DNA of 64,000 nt from CAJBVG01 sp943372995. GTDB lineage: Bacteria; Bacteroidota; Bacteroidia; Sphingobacteriales; Sphingobacteriaceae. The DNA lies in contig CALSAQ010000001.1 of the NCBI GenBank assembly GCA_943372995.1, positions 682,001 to 746,000 of the forward strand, written 5' to 3'. The notes under the pieces are model-generated. The model had not been told where the DNA came from and made no database searches. It was given only the letters and a program-made list of their open reading frames with translations. This document shows, in pieces, positions 16,837 to 27,293 of the stretch. Every line of letters starts with the position of its first letter. Position 1 is the first letter of the stretch. Position numbers and translations under genes: made by a program.

Positions 16837-19800
16837 GGTATATTTTTCCGTATCCTTTTTGGAAATATTTATCGGCACTCGTTTGCCTGTCTTTATAATT
16901 CGATTTGTCTTTTATAATTACTCGGTATAAGTATACTCCGTTTGCTAGTCGATCGCCAAACTCATCTGTGCCATTCCATCTGTAATCGCTAATGTTATGT
17001 CCAATTTTAATATTACCCAGCTCCGCTTTAGTAATCTCTTTAACTATTTTCCCCGAGATGGTCATGATTTGTATTTTAATATCCTCCGGAATGCTTTCTC
17101 CCGTTAGGGTAAACACAAATTGAGTTTGAGTGGTAAATGGATTGGGATAAGGAAAGAAATGAGTAATACTGGAACCATTTACCACCTCAAATGCGATTTC
17201 ATAATCGGAATTTGCTGTGGTATTATTACTAGCATCTTTGGTTTTAATTTTCAATTTGTACTCTCCATCAATAGCAAAATAGGGGAGATAGGTTACCTTT
17301 AATTCGTTAGCATTTGCAGAACTCGCTGGTTGAAATTGGAGCTCATTCGTTGCATATGGTACTTTAGTGTAATTCGATTGATTGGGTCTTTGTAACCATA
17401 ACTCTAAATAAGTACTGTCGTTGAGTAATAGAAATTTGTTCTCATCCTTTAAGCTAATATTTATTATTGGTCTAGGAGAAAGTAAATCGTTTTGCATAGG
17501 TGTTTTCCCATCAATCAAAACGGTTAATTTAGGCGCCCTTTCATCGCGTAATATTTCAAATCCATTTTCTATTTTATTGTTAAATGGTATTAGTTCTACT
17601 TCGTTTTCAATAGCTATTGCACTTTCGAGTTTCATTAAACCTAAGAATGTATTGCTTGCTAATCGATAGCTTTTCGTTATGGTATCCAATGCTGCGAATT
17701 GATACACTGTATCAATTATTGTGCTGTGTGTGCTTCTATCTGGATTAATTACTTTTAAAGAAATAATAGTGGTATCTATTACTTTCGATGATAAATTCAT
17801 AAACGAAAATTGATACCTAATGCTATCTCCTTGTAGTGTTTTGCTAGGCGTTAATACATAATTGTATTGTGGTAATATACTTAGCTCTTTGGATGTTTCG
17901 TATTTAGCTCCCCAGAGTTTAAAAGCAGCCGGACTATAACTTATAGTATCCGTAAAATTAGCTTGAATTTGAATGTATGGAATATCCTGTGCATTTACTG
18001 TGCTTAAATCAATACTGTCTGATGCATTTGCCGAACTATACAATACACTCTTCGTATTGTCGGAATGAATACCAATAATATCAACAGTGATTTCGTCGTC
18101 GCTCTCTTTCAAAAACTCCCATGAAACGGCATTCCATTTATTGGTAGGGCCAATGAGTTCTGAGTTTATTTTTCCTTTATCCCATTTACCCGTATGTGTA
18201 TAGTTTAATCGAATAAATTGCTTTTCAAATGGAATACCAACAGCATTATCGGCTACTACTTCGGTGGCAGTTCCAATGGCATTTCCTTTATAACCTACAA
18301 AGGCGTAAGGATGCTTGTTTTCTATGGTACGAACTTTTGATAAGCCTAATGTTTCTAATGCTTGCAGGATGTTTTCGGGTAAGGTTTTGAAATTACTGTT
18401 CAAGCCATTATACCCCGATACCACATATCCTTGAGGGATGCTTTGCAGATAATGTAATAAGGAATCTTTTGCTGTGGCATCATTTGTATTAAATAAAAAT
18501 ACCCCGCTGTGTTTATAAATTTCAAATGGATAATCGGGAGTATTCGCTAGTAAATTATAATTACTTGGGTAGCTATATCTTTTAAAAGTTAAGGGATGTA
18601 AAGCAAATAAAACTAAACCTGTAACACCTCCTCCAACATAAACCGGTGGCTCATTATTTATTCGTATTCTCCTTTCAATGGAATCGGCTCGTGCATCATC
18701 TCCTCTGGTATTGATGGAAATGTCGAGATCATTATTCACGAACTTTAATTGATTGTTTTCTATATAAATGTTTTCAAATGTAGAGGCACTTAATTGTTGG
18801 GTTTTATTTTGAACCCAAGTTAAATCTCCATCTGGCAAATACACAAAACGCGATACTCTCCAGTCGGATTCTTCTGTGCTATTTTTAAGCTTCACTCTTA
18901 CGTATACATTAGTATTTGGAACAATACCTAGTTCTATTTCCTTAATGAGTAATTGTTGATCTATCCAAGTAAAGCTTTTTAGGTATGCCGAATTAAATGT
19001 AATGCTGGTATCAATTTCAACTTTATACTCAATGTTTTTAGCAAAGAAATCGGTACACTGAACAATCAACCTGATTTTAGATTGATTTACTACCGATGAA
19101 TTTTGTGGTTGCAAAACGATGGCATCAAAACTGCTCAAGTATAACTCTGTGCTAATACTATTGTTGCTTTCGTTTAGTTCTTCAATTTTCTGGTTAGGAT
19201 CTATCGTTAGGGTAATCAAGTTTGTTCCACTTAGCTCCTTAGTCTTTTCTAAACTAAAATAAATAGTGTCTTGATAGTATATCGCTGGATATTTTAGAAT
19301 AGGGTAGCTGATGGTGTTTACATTGTTAATTTTTCTATCGATACGTATTTCAAAGCTATCGCTTGTTGCTTTTGCTTCATTTTTAATGATGCATGCAAAT
19401 TGTATAGAATCGTTGTTAATGTAGTTCTTATTGGTTGCATATAAACTATAATTATATGTCGAATAATCAGCAGATGCTGGTGAATACAAGCGATAGCTGG
19501 GATCGCCTTGATAAATGAACTGACGTGCATGTAATAGGTTCAGCGTGTCGTTCGGATTAACAAAATTTGTAAGAGTAGCTTTAGTAATTTCTCCAATGCT
19601 TTTTCCGTAATTGGTTTGAAAAGCATTTTGATAAAACAAACGATCATATTCTCGTAAATAAGAACCAAAACCTTCGTCGCTACTCGCTAACCAGCCTATG
19701 GCTCCTTTGTTTTTTGCATTGATGTAATTTTCACCCATCGAATTATCTAAGGCACAATTTCCTACAGAACATCCATTGAGAAAATAAATAGGATATTTAC

Positions 19801-21703
19801 TTTTATTACTTAATGCATCGGGTTCTCCGAAGTTTATTTCTACGAAGTAATTGGAACCATGACCAAAATACGTAAGCATAGAAATACCTGCATTGGTTTG
19901 CGCGATAATTTGCTCTCTATAATTTTCGCTGATAGGTTCATTTACTTTTTTATTGTAGTTAGTTATTTTGGCTCCTAAAGAGGGCTGAACTGCAATGGCT
20001 TCGCATACTTTTAGCGCACTTGTAAATTGTTCGTTTTCACCAAGTGTTCTTCCTCCTGTAGTATGTATGATGTTTTTCCTCCACAATGCGATTTCGTTTT
20101 GCATGTCCATATCCTTCAACTTGTCGAGGTAGTTAATAACCTCTTCGTTGTTTTCAGCAGCTAATCGTCCAATTCCCATTTTTTGTAGAATAGGATTGAA
20201 GTTTAAACTGCTTACATATAATGCATCAGATGGGGGAACACCAATTGATGGTACTAAATCTCGTTTTGTGTATTTGGGGTTTTTATATTCATCAGATTGT
20301 ATTCCTTTTCCTAATAAAAATAAATTAAGTGGAGCCTTAGATGCTTTATCGACGTAATCGTCGATAAATCTTTTTAAGGCAATTGGATGATGGTAACCAT
20401 AGGTGTAGCTATTGTATAAATCTTCAGCAAAGATTAAGTAAGTGCTAACGCCTTTCGATTGTTTATAGCTTTTATATTGTTCTGCCGACGATTTTAATGC
20501 TAATGAACTAATGATCAAGAGTTCACTTTCTTCTGCACTAAAATCAAAATTATTAATGGTACATTTTTCTACAGTATAATTCGTAGAGATGTCGGTGTTT
20601 TTTATCGATACCAAAATGTATTCATTAATAGTGTTGCTACCTTCTAAGCGAAAATAATTCGTGTCGTTTTGTTTCTGAAGTGGGTAGTAGTATTCCTCTT
20701 GTGCATTCAATAAATAAACACTATCAGAAGCAATATCTGTAAAACGCAGATTAGAATTATTTGCAGATTGGTATTTGAATTTTAAGTGTGTTAATCCAAA
20801 AAATGATGTGCTTCTCTTGTATTGATACTTAATGTATGGAACAGTATTCAAATCGCTTTGTGCAGAAATGTCGTTTATGCTGCTGAACTTTAATTGTGTT
20901 GATGTAGACACATCGGAACCACCAATAGAAAAATCAAATCTTAAGCATTGATAAGCTTTGTATAATGTATCGATAAGGGTTTGTGTAGTATTACCGATGT
21001 ATTCGATTTTTAAGTGATGATTATAATTAGGATTTCCTGAAAGGGCATCCGATTGTCCTGATACGTAAGTTTGAATATTCAATGGTTCAGAAGTAATCAT
21101 TTGATCTGTATTTAAACCTTTGTTTATTGAAGTTCCTAAAGACCAAGTATTCCCTGAGAAGCCTTCTCCTAAAGTATATTCTGATAGCGTTGCACCAGCA
21201 TTTACATTTTTTCCATAGAAATACTGATTGGCGAAAACATCTATTTGCTCATAGTCGATGGTATTCACCCAATTCTGATTTTGGGCATGAAGACTTTCTT
21301 TGTAATAGTTTCCATTACCCGAAGTAGATATACTGAGTAAGTAGATAGAAGTATCTCCATAAATACTGTTATATGGATTTAACATCGCACCTGGTTTATC
21401 ATATAACTCTCTATCGATTTCCCCATTCATTTTTTCTCCATAAAAATAAATGGCATTTCCTGTTACCCATGTTAGGTTGGTATCGGCAATAAGAAATGAA
21501 ATGGCTTTTCCGTTTTTTACCAGTTTGAATTTTTTAGGATCAACATTATTGAGTTCTGGAAATTGTGCATTAAGGGAGGCTGCAGATATTTTGAGCACGC
21601 CTGTATGGTTCGATTTTATTTTATAGGTAATCTCGCTGGCATAGCCATTACTATAGAAGCTAAAGTAAATGAGTACTAAGAGTATACGAGTATAAACAGA
21701 CAT
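16826..21703 (-). CDS. Type IX secretion sortase, PorU2-like (C25 peptidase fold)
   Basis: A 1625-residue exported protein with a signal peptide (ending SNGYA). It carries a gingipain-like C25 peptidase domain with catalytic His615 (YFGHGSNY) and Cys645 (NGCSVG). PorU cleaves the C-terminal signals of T9SS cargo and attaches cargo to the surface. At this length it fits the longer PorU2 subfamily; classical PorU is about 1100-1300. Downstream are beta-rich modules and a FlgD-like C-terminal domain (YPNPFTTQTQFVF, YRWNGTDEFGD, NGVYLYRV). No porV gene is adjacent. Sortase function is inferred from family. Confidence 0.85.
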   Translation of the reverse strand: MSVYTRILLVLIYFSFYSNGYASEITYKIKSNHTGVLKISAASLNAQFPELNNVDPKKFKLVKNGKAISFLIADTNLTWVTGNAIYFYGEKMNGEIDRELYDKPGAMLNPYNSIYGDTSIYLLSISTSGNGNYYKESLHAQNQNWVNTIDYEQIDVFANQYFYGKNVNAGATLSEYTLGEGFSGNTWSLGTSINKGLNTDQMITSEPLNIQTYVSGQSDALSGNPNYNHHLKIEYIGNTTQTLIDTLYKAYQCLRFDFSIGGSDVSTSTQLKFSSINDISAQSDLNTVPYIKYQYKRSTSFFGLTHLKFKYQSANNSNLRFTDIASDSVYLLNAQEEYYYPLQKQNDTNYFRLEGSNTINEYILVSIKNTDISTNYTVEKCTINNFDFSAEESELLIISSLALKSSAEQYKSYKQSKGVSTYLIFAEDLYNSYTYGYHHPIALKRFIDDYVDKASKAPLNLFLLGKGIQSDEYKNPKYTKRDLVPSIGVPPSDALYVSSLNFNPILQKMGIGRLAAENNEEVINYLDKLKDMDMQNEIALWRKNIIHTTGGRTLGENEQFTSALKVCEAIAVQPSLGAKITNYNKKVNEPISENYREQIIAQTNAGISMLTYFGHGSNYFVEINFGEPDALSNKSKYPIYFLNGCSVGNCALDNSMGENYINAKNKGAIGWLASSDEGFGSYLREYDRLFYQNAFQTNYGKSIGEITKATLTNFVNPNDTLNLLHARQFIYQGDPSYRLYSPASADYSTYNYSLYATNKNYINNDSIQFACIIKNEAKATSDSFEIRIDRKINNVNTISYPILKYPAIYYQDTIYFSLEKTKELSGTNLITLTIDPNQKIEELNESNNSISTELYLSSFDAIVLQPQNSSVVNQSKIRLIVQCTDFFAKNIEYKVEIDTSITFNSAYLKSFTWIDQQLLIKEIELGIVPNTNVYVRVKLKNSTEESDWRVSRFVYLPDGDLTWVQNKTQQLSASTFENIYIENNQLKFVNNDLDISINTRGDDARADSIERRIRINNEPPVYVGGGVTGLVLFALHPLTFKRYSYPSNYNLLANTPDYPFEIYKHSGVFLFNTNDATAKDSLLHYLQSIPQGYVVSGYNGLNSNFKTLPENILQALETLGLSKVRTIENKHPYAFVGYKGNAIGTATEVVADNAVGIPFEKQFIRLNYTHTGKWDKGKINSELIGPTNKWNAVSWEFLKESDDEITVDIIGIHSDNTKSVLYSSANASDSIDLSTVNAQDIPYIQIQANFTDTISYSPAAFKLWGAKYETSKELSILPQYNYVLTPSKTLQGDSIRYQFSFMNLSSKVIDTTIISLKVINPDRSTHSTIIDTVYQFAALDTITKSYRLASNTFLGLMKLESAIAIENEVELIPFNNKIENGFEILRDERAPKLTVLIDGKTPMQNDLLSPRPIINISLKDENKFLLLNDSTYLELWLQRPNQSNYTKVPYATNELQFQPASSANANELKVTYLPYFAIDGEYKLKIKTKDASNNTTANSDYEIAFEVVNGSSITHFFPYPNPFTTQTQFVFTLTGESIPEDIKIQIMTISGKIVKEITKAELGNIKIGHNISDYRWNGTDEFGDRLANGVYLYRVIIKDKSNYKDRQTSADKYFQKGYGKIYLMK

Positions 21704-21787
21704 TGCACGAATATATTAATTCTTTATAATTTAATATTATCCTTTCAGTTATTTCTATATTAGTTTATTTTGTTGCAATTTAGAACT

Positions 21788-22726
21788 ATGGAAATTGAGA
21801 AAATAAGTCATAAGCAATGGAAGCTGGAGCAAGAGCATATCACGACTAATTTATTCGATCAAAATTCATTCTTAGAAACCATAGCCGCTGTTTATAATAA
21901 AGAGATTGCATGGTATAAAGTACTCGACAAAGGGCAGTTATTTTTCGCTATTCCTCTATATTATTCGAGAAGGAAAGCAGAACTTATCACCCATTTTTTT
22001 TATCAAGCAATTATTAAACCACAAGAGTTTTCGGAGCAGAAATTAGTGGAGGGATGGGGAAAATTATTAGAAGTGTTGAAAGAGCAATACGACGCCATCG
22101 ACTTTAAATTTGCACCTTATGTAGAAGATATCAGGCCATTGATATGGGCGGGATTCGAACATATTACGAGGTATACAAGTGTAATAGACTTAATTAAGTT
22201 CCCGAATTATTCGGAAAATATAGAAAGGTCGATAAAAAAAGCACTGAAAAATAATTGCAAGGTAGATGTTCATACTTATCATTCGGATATTGTTCAGGAG
22301 CAAATTGCCGATATGTTGACCTATGGCTTAGGCAATAAGCATGCTAAGCGATTTGATACCTGGTTCAGTCAATTATCTCAAAAAAAATCTACCAGGGTAT
22401 TTGAGTTGAAAAACGAAGAAAACAAGAGAATAGGCTCATCATTATATTTATTAGATAGTAAAAAAGCGTATTTAATAGCCACCATGGGAGGCGAGGAGCA
22501 GTTGGGCGGACAAGCCTATTTGTACGATCAGGCTTTCAGGCATTTCAAAGAATTAGGCATTTTAGAAGTCGATTTATTAGGGGCAAATATTCCATCTGTA
22601 GCACTTTATAAAGCAAAATTGGGTGCAGAACTGAAATCATACTACATGGTTTCTTATCGAAAATACAAGATTAAGGTTAAAATTCTCAATGGATTAAAGA
22701 GAATGGCGAGGTCGATGTGGAGATAA
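21788..22726 (+). CDS. GNAT/FemAB-fold acyltransferase-like protein
   Basis: A soluble 312-residue protein from the ATG at 21788; an in-frame TTG at 21770 is less likely. The second half has the look of an acyl-CoA N-acyltransferase fold as found in FemAB-like proteins: FELKNEENKRIGSSLYLLD, AYLIATMGG, then GILEVDLLGANIPSVALYKAKLGA. Similar proteins in Bacteroidota are annotated only as GNAT-fold. It lies divergent from PorU2 and 70 bp before purL. The substrate is unknown. Confidence 0.6.
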   Translation: MEIEKISHKQWKLEQEHITTNLFDQNSFLETIAAVYNKEIAWYKVLDKGQLFFAIPLYYSRRKAELITHFFYQAIIKPQEFSEQKLVEGWGKLLEVLKEQYDAIDFKFAPYVEDIRPLIWAGFEHITRYTSVIDLIKFPNYSENIERSIKKALKNNCKVDVHTYHSDIVQEQIADMLTYGLGNKHAKRFDTWFSQLSQKKSTRVFELKNEENKRIGSSLYLLDSKKAYLIATMGGEEQLGGQAYLYDQAFRHFKELGILEVDLLGANIPSVALYKAKLGAELKSYYMVSYRKYKIKVKILNGLKRMARSMWR

Positions 22727-22767
22727 GCTGAATTTTCAACAAATAGGGTAAAAAACAATCTATTTGC

Positions 22768-22775
22768 TAATTTTG
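22768..22775 (+). promoter_or_regulatory. Candidate -7 promoter box of purL
   Basis: TAATTTTG matches TAnnTTTG and ends 20 bp before the TTG start of purL. No clear -33 TTG. Confidence 0.45.
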
Positions 22776-22795
22776 CGGCATCAAAAACAATCGTC

Positions 22796-25021
22796 TTGGA
22801 AAATACGCAATTAACAACCTTAGAAACAGCCAAAGAACTTGGTTTATTACCTGAAGAGTTTGAGAGAATAAAAGAGATTTTGGGAAGAGTACCCAATTTT
22901 ACAGAATTGAGTATTTTCTCAGTGATGTGGAGTGAGCACTGCTCTTACAAGAACTCTATTGTATGGCTAAAAACTTTACCGAAAGATGGACCTCGTATGC
23001 TTGCCAAAGCTGGAGAAGAAAATGCGGGATTAGTTGATATTGGCGATGGTATTGCTTGTGCATTTAAAATAGAATCTCATAATCACCCTTCAGCATTAGA
23101 GCCTTACCAAGGTGCGGCTACTGGTGTGGGTGGTATTAATCGCGATATATTTACGATGGGTGCGCGCCCTATTGCTCAGTTAAACTCATTACGTTTCGGA
23201 GATATCAACCAAGAGAGAACCAAATGGTTGATTAAAGGTGTGGTTAAAGGAATTGGCGATTATGGTAATGCCTTTGGTATACCAACGGTGGGTGGAGAAG
23301 TGTTTTTCGACGAATGTTATAATATCAATCCTTTGGTGAATGCCATGTCGGCGGGTATTGTAAACGTAGGAGAGACTATTTCTGCAACTTCTTATGGTGT
23401 GGGTAACCCTGTATACATTGTGGGTTCTGCAACGGGTAAAGACGGAATACATGGAGCAGCATTTGCTTCAAAAGATATTACCGAGGATTCGGTGAACGAT
23501 TTACCTGCAGTACAAGTGGGCGATCCTTTTCAAGAAAAATTATTGTTAGAAGCTACGTTAGAAGTAATAAAAACAGGTGCTGTAGTAGGTATGCAAGATA
23601 TGGGTGCAGCAGGAATCATCTGTTCAAACTCTGAGATGTCGGCTAAAGGGGAACATGGTATGGTGATTTACTTGGATAAAGTTCCAACTCGCCAAGCAAA
23701 CATGAAACCTTACGAAATTCTATTATCTGAATCGCAAGAGCGTATGCTAATTGTGGTAGAGAAAGGAAGAGAGAAAGAAGTAGAAGCTATTTTTGATAAA
23801 TGGGATTTGAATTGTGAGATTATTGGAGAAGTAACCGATACTAAACGTTTACACTATTACATGAATGGCGAATTAGTAGCCGATGTACCAGCTGACGATT
23901 TAGTATTAGGTGGAGGAGCTCCTGTTTATCATAGAGAATACAAAGAGCCTGCATATTTTGCAGAAAATAAAAAGTTCGACATCAATGCTGTAAATGAACC
24001 TACAGATTTGAAAGCGGTTGCGATGCATTTAGTAAATCATCCTAACATTGCTTCAAAACGTTGGGTAATTAATCAGTACGATTCGATGGTGGGAACAGTA
24101 AACATGTCGACCAACGCACCATCAGACTCGGCCATTGTAAATATTAAAGGAACCGACAAAGCCATTAACCTAACGGTTGATTGTAATTCGAGATATGTAT
24201 ATGCCGACCCAGAAACGGGTTGTGCGATAGCTGTGGCTGAAGCTGCCAGAAACATTACCTGTTCGGGTGGTGAGCCTGTAGCGATTACCAACTGCTTAAA
24301 CTTTGGAAATCCTTACAACCCAGAAGTGTACTGGCAATTTGTAAGTGCCATTAAAGGTATGGGTGCAGCATGTACTAAATTCCAAACTCCAGTAACTGGT
24401 GGTAACGTGAGTTTCTACAATCAGTCGTCGGACGAAGGTCCGGTATTTCCTACACCAACCATTGGAATGTTAGGAGTGATGGATTCTAAAGAATTCAGAA
24501 TGACATTGAATTTCAAAAATGAAGGAGATGTTATTTATCTTATCGGAGAATCGAAAAACGACATCAGCTCATCGGAATATTTAGCGTCGTATCATGGCAT
24601 TAAAAATGCACCAGCACCTTTCTTCGATTTAGAGAAAGAATACGAAACGCATCAAGTAATTAAAGGATTAATCAGAAATAAATTAATACAATCGGCACAC
24701 GACGTATCGGATGGTGGTTTGTTTGTAGCCCTAGTAGAATCGGCTATTCCGAATCAATTAGGTTTTGCAATACAAAGCGAAGAGTCGATTCGTAAAGATG
24801 CTTTCTTGTTTGGTGAAGCTCAAGGAAGAATTGTGGTTTCGGTTTCTGCCGAACAACAAGAAGCCTTTGTAGAATTTATGTCGCTAAACAACATAGAGTA
24901 TAATAATTTAGGGCAAGTTACAGCTTCGAACATCAGCATTGATGAAGAAGATTTCGGAACGATAGAAACTTATAAATATCGTTACGAACATGCTTTAGAA
25001 GAAATTATAGAAAAGCAATAG
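22796..25021 (+). CDS. purL: Phosphoribosylformylglycinamidine synthase subunit PurL
   Basis: It converts FGAR to FGAM with ATP and glutamine-derived ammonia in purine synthesis. At 741 residues it is the small PurL, which works with separate PurQ and PurS; those genes are not in this window. Active-site blocks: MWSEHCSYKNS (His48), ESHNHPSALEPYQGAATGVGG, MQDMGAAG, and in the second half TNCLNFGNP and SAHDVSDGGL. The start is TTG at 22796. The first in-frame ATG is at residue 44, inside a conserved block, so it cannot be the start. It leads a run with trmN6, yfcE and fbp. Confidence 0.95.
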   Translation: MENTQLTTLETAKELGLLPEEFERIKEILGRVPNFTELSIFSVMWSEHCSYKNSIVWLKTLPKDGPRMLAKAGEENAGLVDIGDGIACAFKIESHNHPSALEPYQGAATGVGGINRDIFTMGARPIAQLNSLRFGDINQERTKWLIKGVVKGIGDYGNAFGIPTVGGEVFFDECYNINPLVNAMSAGIVNVGETISATSYGVGNPVYIVGSATGKDGIHGAAFASKDITEDSVNDLPAVQVGDPFQEKLLLEATLEVIKTGAVVGMQDMGAAGIICSNSEMSAKGEHGMVIYLDKVPTRQANMKPYEILLSESQERMLIVVEKGREKEVEAIFDKWDLNCEIIGEVTDTKRLHYYMNGELVADVPADDLVLGGGAPVYHREYKEPAYFAENKKFDINAVNEPTDLKAVAMHLVNHPNIASKRWVINQYDSMVGTVNMSTNAPSDSAIVNIKGTDKAINLTVDCNSRYVYADPETGCAIAVAEAARNITCSGGEPVAITNCLNFGNPYNPEVYWQFVSAIKGMGAACTKFQTPVTGGNVSFYNQSSDEGPVFPTPTIGMLGVMDSKEFRMTLNFKNEGDVIYLIGESKNDISSSEYLASYHGIKNAPAPFFDLEKEYETHQVIKGLIRNKLIQSAHDVSDGGLFVALVESAIPNQLGFAIQSEESIRKDAFLFGEAQGRIVVSVSAEQQEAFVEFMSLNNIEYNNLGQVTASNISIDEEDFGTIETYKYRYEHALEEIIEKQ

Positions 25022-25023
25022 TT

Positions 25024-25737
25024 TTGGGAAACAAAGCCTTTAATTTTAAGCAATTTAAAGTAGAACAAGATCGGTGTGCGATGAAAATCGGCACCGATGC
25101 TGTTTTAATGGGAGCCTTGTTGAACCTCGACTCGAAATGCAAAACGGCATTGGAAATAGGATCGGGAACTGGAGTAATTTCCTTGATGCTTGCTCAGCGT
25201 TATCCTAAATTAAATATCATCAGTTTAGAAATCGATCCTGCTGCTCAAGAGCAATGTGCACAGAACTTTGCGCAATCGCCTTGGAAGGAAAACCTGCAGA
25301 GTATTGAAGCCGATTTTATTCAATATACCGATACTAATAAGTATGATTTAATATTCAGTAATCCTCCGTTTTTTAGTAATTCTTTATTGTCGGATTCGGA
25401 GCAAAGAAATTTAGCTCGTCATATTAGCCCAGAGCAATTTCAGCAATGGATAGCCAAAGCGTATGAGCTATTGAATGATAATGGAGCATTAGCCTTTATT
25501 ATCCCTTCCGAAAGTGTAGAGTTTATCTCCACACAGTTAGAAGGAAAAATGATTTTGGAAAAGAATGTGTTTATACGATCCTTTCCAGATACTGAAGTGA
25601 TTAGAAATATAGTGATGTTCAGAAAAACGAATACACTTGGAAGTTTTGAGATTAAATCCTTAAGTATTTATGAAAGCAAAGAAGTATATTCACGAGAATA
25701 TGAACATGCTTTAAAACATTACCTCACTATTTTTTAA
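25024..25737 (+). CDS. trmN6: tRNA1(Val) adenine(37)-N6-methyltransferase
   Basis: A 237-residue SAM-dependent methyltransferase of the YfiC/TrmN6 type that methylates A37 in tRNA-Val. Motif I (EIGSGTGVIS) is at 44-53 and the N6-adenine catalytic motif NPPF at 113-116. The N-terminal FKQFKVEQDRCAMKIGTDAVLMGA is the family signature and needs the TTG start at 25024, because the first ATG is 20 codons in. Two bases separate it from the purL stop, so the two are probably translated together. The methylation site is inferred from the family. Confidence 0.88.
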   Translation: MGNKAFNFKQFKVEQDRCAMKIGTDAVLMGALLNLDSKCKTALEIGSGTGVISLMLAQRYPKLNIISLEIDPAAQEQCAQNFAQSPWKENLQSIEADFIQYTDTNKYDLIFSNPPFFSNSLLSDSEQRNLARHISPEQFQQWIAKAYELLNDNGALAFIIPSESVEFISTQLEGKMILEKNVFIRSFPDTEVIRNIVMFRKTNTLGSFEIKSLSIYESKEVYSREYEHALKHYLTIF

Positions 25738-26261
25738 TGATTAGAGTAGGACTACTTTCCGATACACATTCGCATTTCCCCGAGGAGGTATATAAATACT
25801 TTGCGGAGGTCGACGAAATTTGGCATGCAGGTGATATTGGTTCTATGGAGGTAGTTAATCAATTACGAGCCTTTAAACCATTGAAAGCAGTATGGGGAAA
25901 TATTGATGGGCATGAGATAAGAAAAGAATTCCCTTTAGATTTAATAGGAACAAAAGAAGGACTGAAAGTATGGATTACCCATATTGGAGGTTACCCTGGG
26001 AAGTACCACGAACGGGTAAGGAAAAGGATAGAGCAGGTGAAGCCAGGCTTATTTATTTCAGGTCATTCACATATTCTTAAGGTTATTCCTGATAAAAAAT
26101 TAAATTTGTTGCACATTAACCCAGGAGCTGCCGGAAAGGAAGGATTTCATCAAATCAGAACATTAATACGGTTTACGATAGATGAGGGGAAGGTAAAAGA
26201 TTTAGAGGTAATAGAACTGGGGAAACGAGCATTAACAGATACAAACAAGCAAACACTATAA
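25737..26261 (+). CDS. YfcE-type metallophosphoesterase
   Basis: A 174-residue cytoplasmic calcineurin-like phosphodiesterase. The metal ligands are complete: SDTH (Asp9, His11), AGD (Asp33), GNID (Asn55), His82 and GHSH (His110, His112), with INPGAAG after. Members hydrolyse phosphodiester bonds; physiological substrates are mostly unknown. The ATG overlaps the last base of the trmN6 stop codon (TAATG), which indicates translational coupling. fbp follows after 9 bp. Confidence 0.88.
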   Translation: MIRVGLLSDTHSHFPEEVYKYFAEVDEIWHAGDIGSMEVVNQLRAFKPLKAVWGNIDGHEIRKEFPLDLIGTKEGLKVWITHIGGYPGKYHERVRKRIEQVKPGLFISGHSHILKVIPDKKLNLLHINPGAAGKEGFHQIRTLIRFTIDEGKVKDLEVIELGKRALTDTNKQTL

Positions 26262-26270
26262 GCACATAAG

Positions 26271-27293
26271 ATGTCACATTTTACTACACTAGGCCAATTT
26301 ATTATCGAAAAGCAAGCCGACTTTCCATTTGCCAAGGGAGGCTTTTCGAGGTTGATTAGAGATTTAGCAATTGCCGCTAAAATTGTAAACAGAGAAGTTA
26401 ATAAGGCAGGATTGCTAGACATCCTTGGAGAAACGGGCGATACCAATGTTCAAGGAGAGACGGTGAAAAAACTAGATGTTTTTGCGAACGAGCAATTTAT
26501 TGCAGCACTTAAAGCCGGAGGCGAATGTTGCATGATTGTTTCGGAAGAAAACGACGATGTGATTCCGATTAATTCAACTATATCACAAGAAGCGAAATAC
26601 ATTGTATGTATAGATCCTCTAGATGGTTCATCGAATATCGATGTGAACGTTTCTGTGGGAACTATATTTGCCATCTACAGAAGATTAAGTGAACACGGAG
26701 AATGTACTGCTGCTGAGGCTTTACAGTCGGGTAGAGAGATGGTAGCTGCAGGCTATGTAATCTATGGTTCTTCGACCATGTTTGTGTACTCTACAGGTAA
26801 AGGAGTAAACGGATTTACTTTAGATCCAACCATTGGAGAATTTTGTTTATCGCATCCAAGTATGCAAATTCCAGAAACAGGTAAGACCTACTCAATTAAC
26901 GAAGGAAACTATGTGCATTTCCCTGATGGAGTAAAAAAATACATTAAGTATTGCCAAGAAATCGACGGCCCTACTAACCGACCATATACTTCAAGATATA
27001 TCGGATCAATGGTAGCCGATTTCCATAGAAATTTATTAAAAGGTGGAGTGTTTATTTATCCATCTTCGTACGGAGCACCGAACGGAAAATTAAGATTGAT
27101 ATACGAATGCAATCCGATGTCGTATTTAATTGAGCAAGCAGGAGGTAAGGCGAGCGACGGGTTAAACAGAATATTAGATTTACCTGTAACCGATTTACAT
27201 CAACGCACACCGATATTTATTGGATCTAAAAAGATGGTAGAGAAAGCGGAAGAGATGATGGCATTACACTCAGCTGTTGAAAAGCTGGTCTGA
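26271..27293 (+). CDS. fbp: Fructose-1,6-bisphosphatase class I
   Basis: It hydrolyses fructose-1,6-bisphosphate to fructose-6-phosphate, the committed step of gluconeogenesis. The length (340) is normal. The metal-binding signature CIDPLDGSSNID is at 113-124 (Asp115, Asp118), with the preceding Glu residues in VSEENDD. The C-terminal half has YIGSMVADFHRNLLKGG and GKLRLIYECNPMSYLIEQAGG, typical of the family. It is the last gene of the purL run and overlaps the convergent rnhA by 24 bp. Confidence 0.95.
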   Translation: MSHFTTLGQFIIEKQADFPFAKGGFSRLIRDLAIAAKIVNREVNKAGLLDILGETGDTNVQGETVKKLDVFANEQFIAALKAGGECCMIVSEENDDVIPINSTISQEAKYIVCIDPLDGSSNIDVNVSVGTIFAIYRRLSEHGECTAAEALQSGREMVAAGYVIYGSSTMFVYSTGKGVNGFTLDPTIGEFCLSHPSMQIPETGKTYSINEGNYVHFPDGVKKYIKYCQEIDGPTNRPYTSRYIGSMVADFHRNLLKGGVFIYPSSYGAPNGKLRLIYECNPMSYLIEQAGGKASDGLNRILDLPVTDLHQRTPIFIGSKKMVEKAEEMMALHSAVEKLV

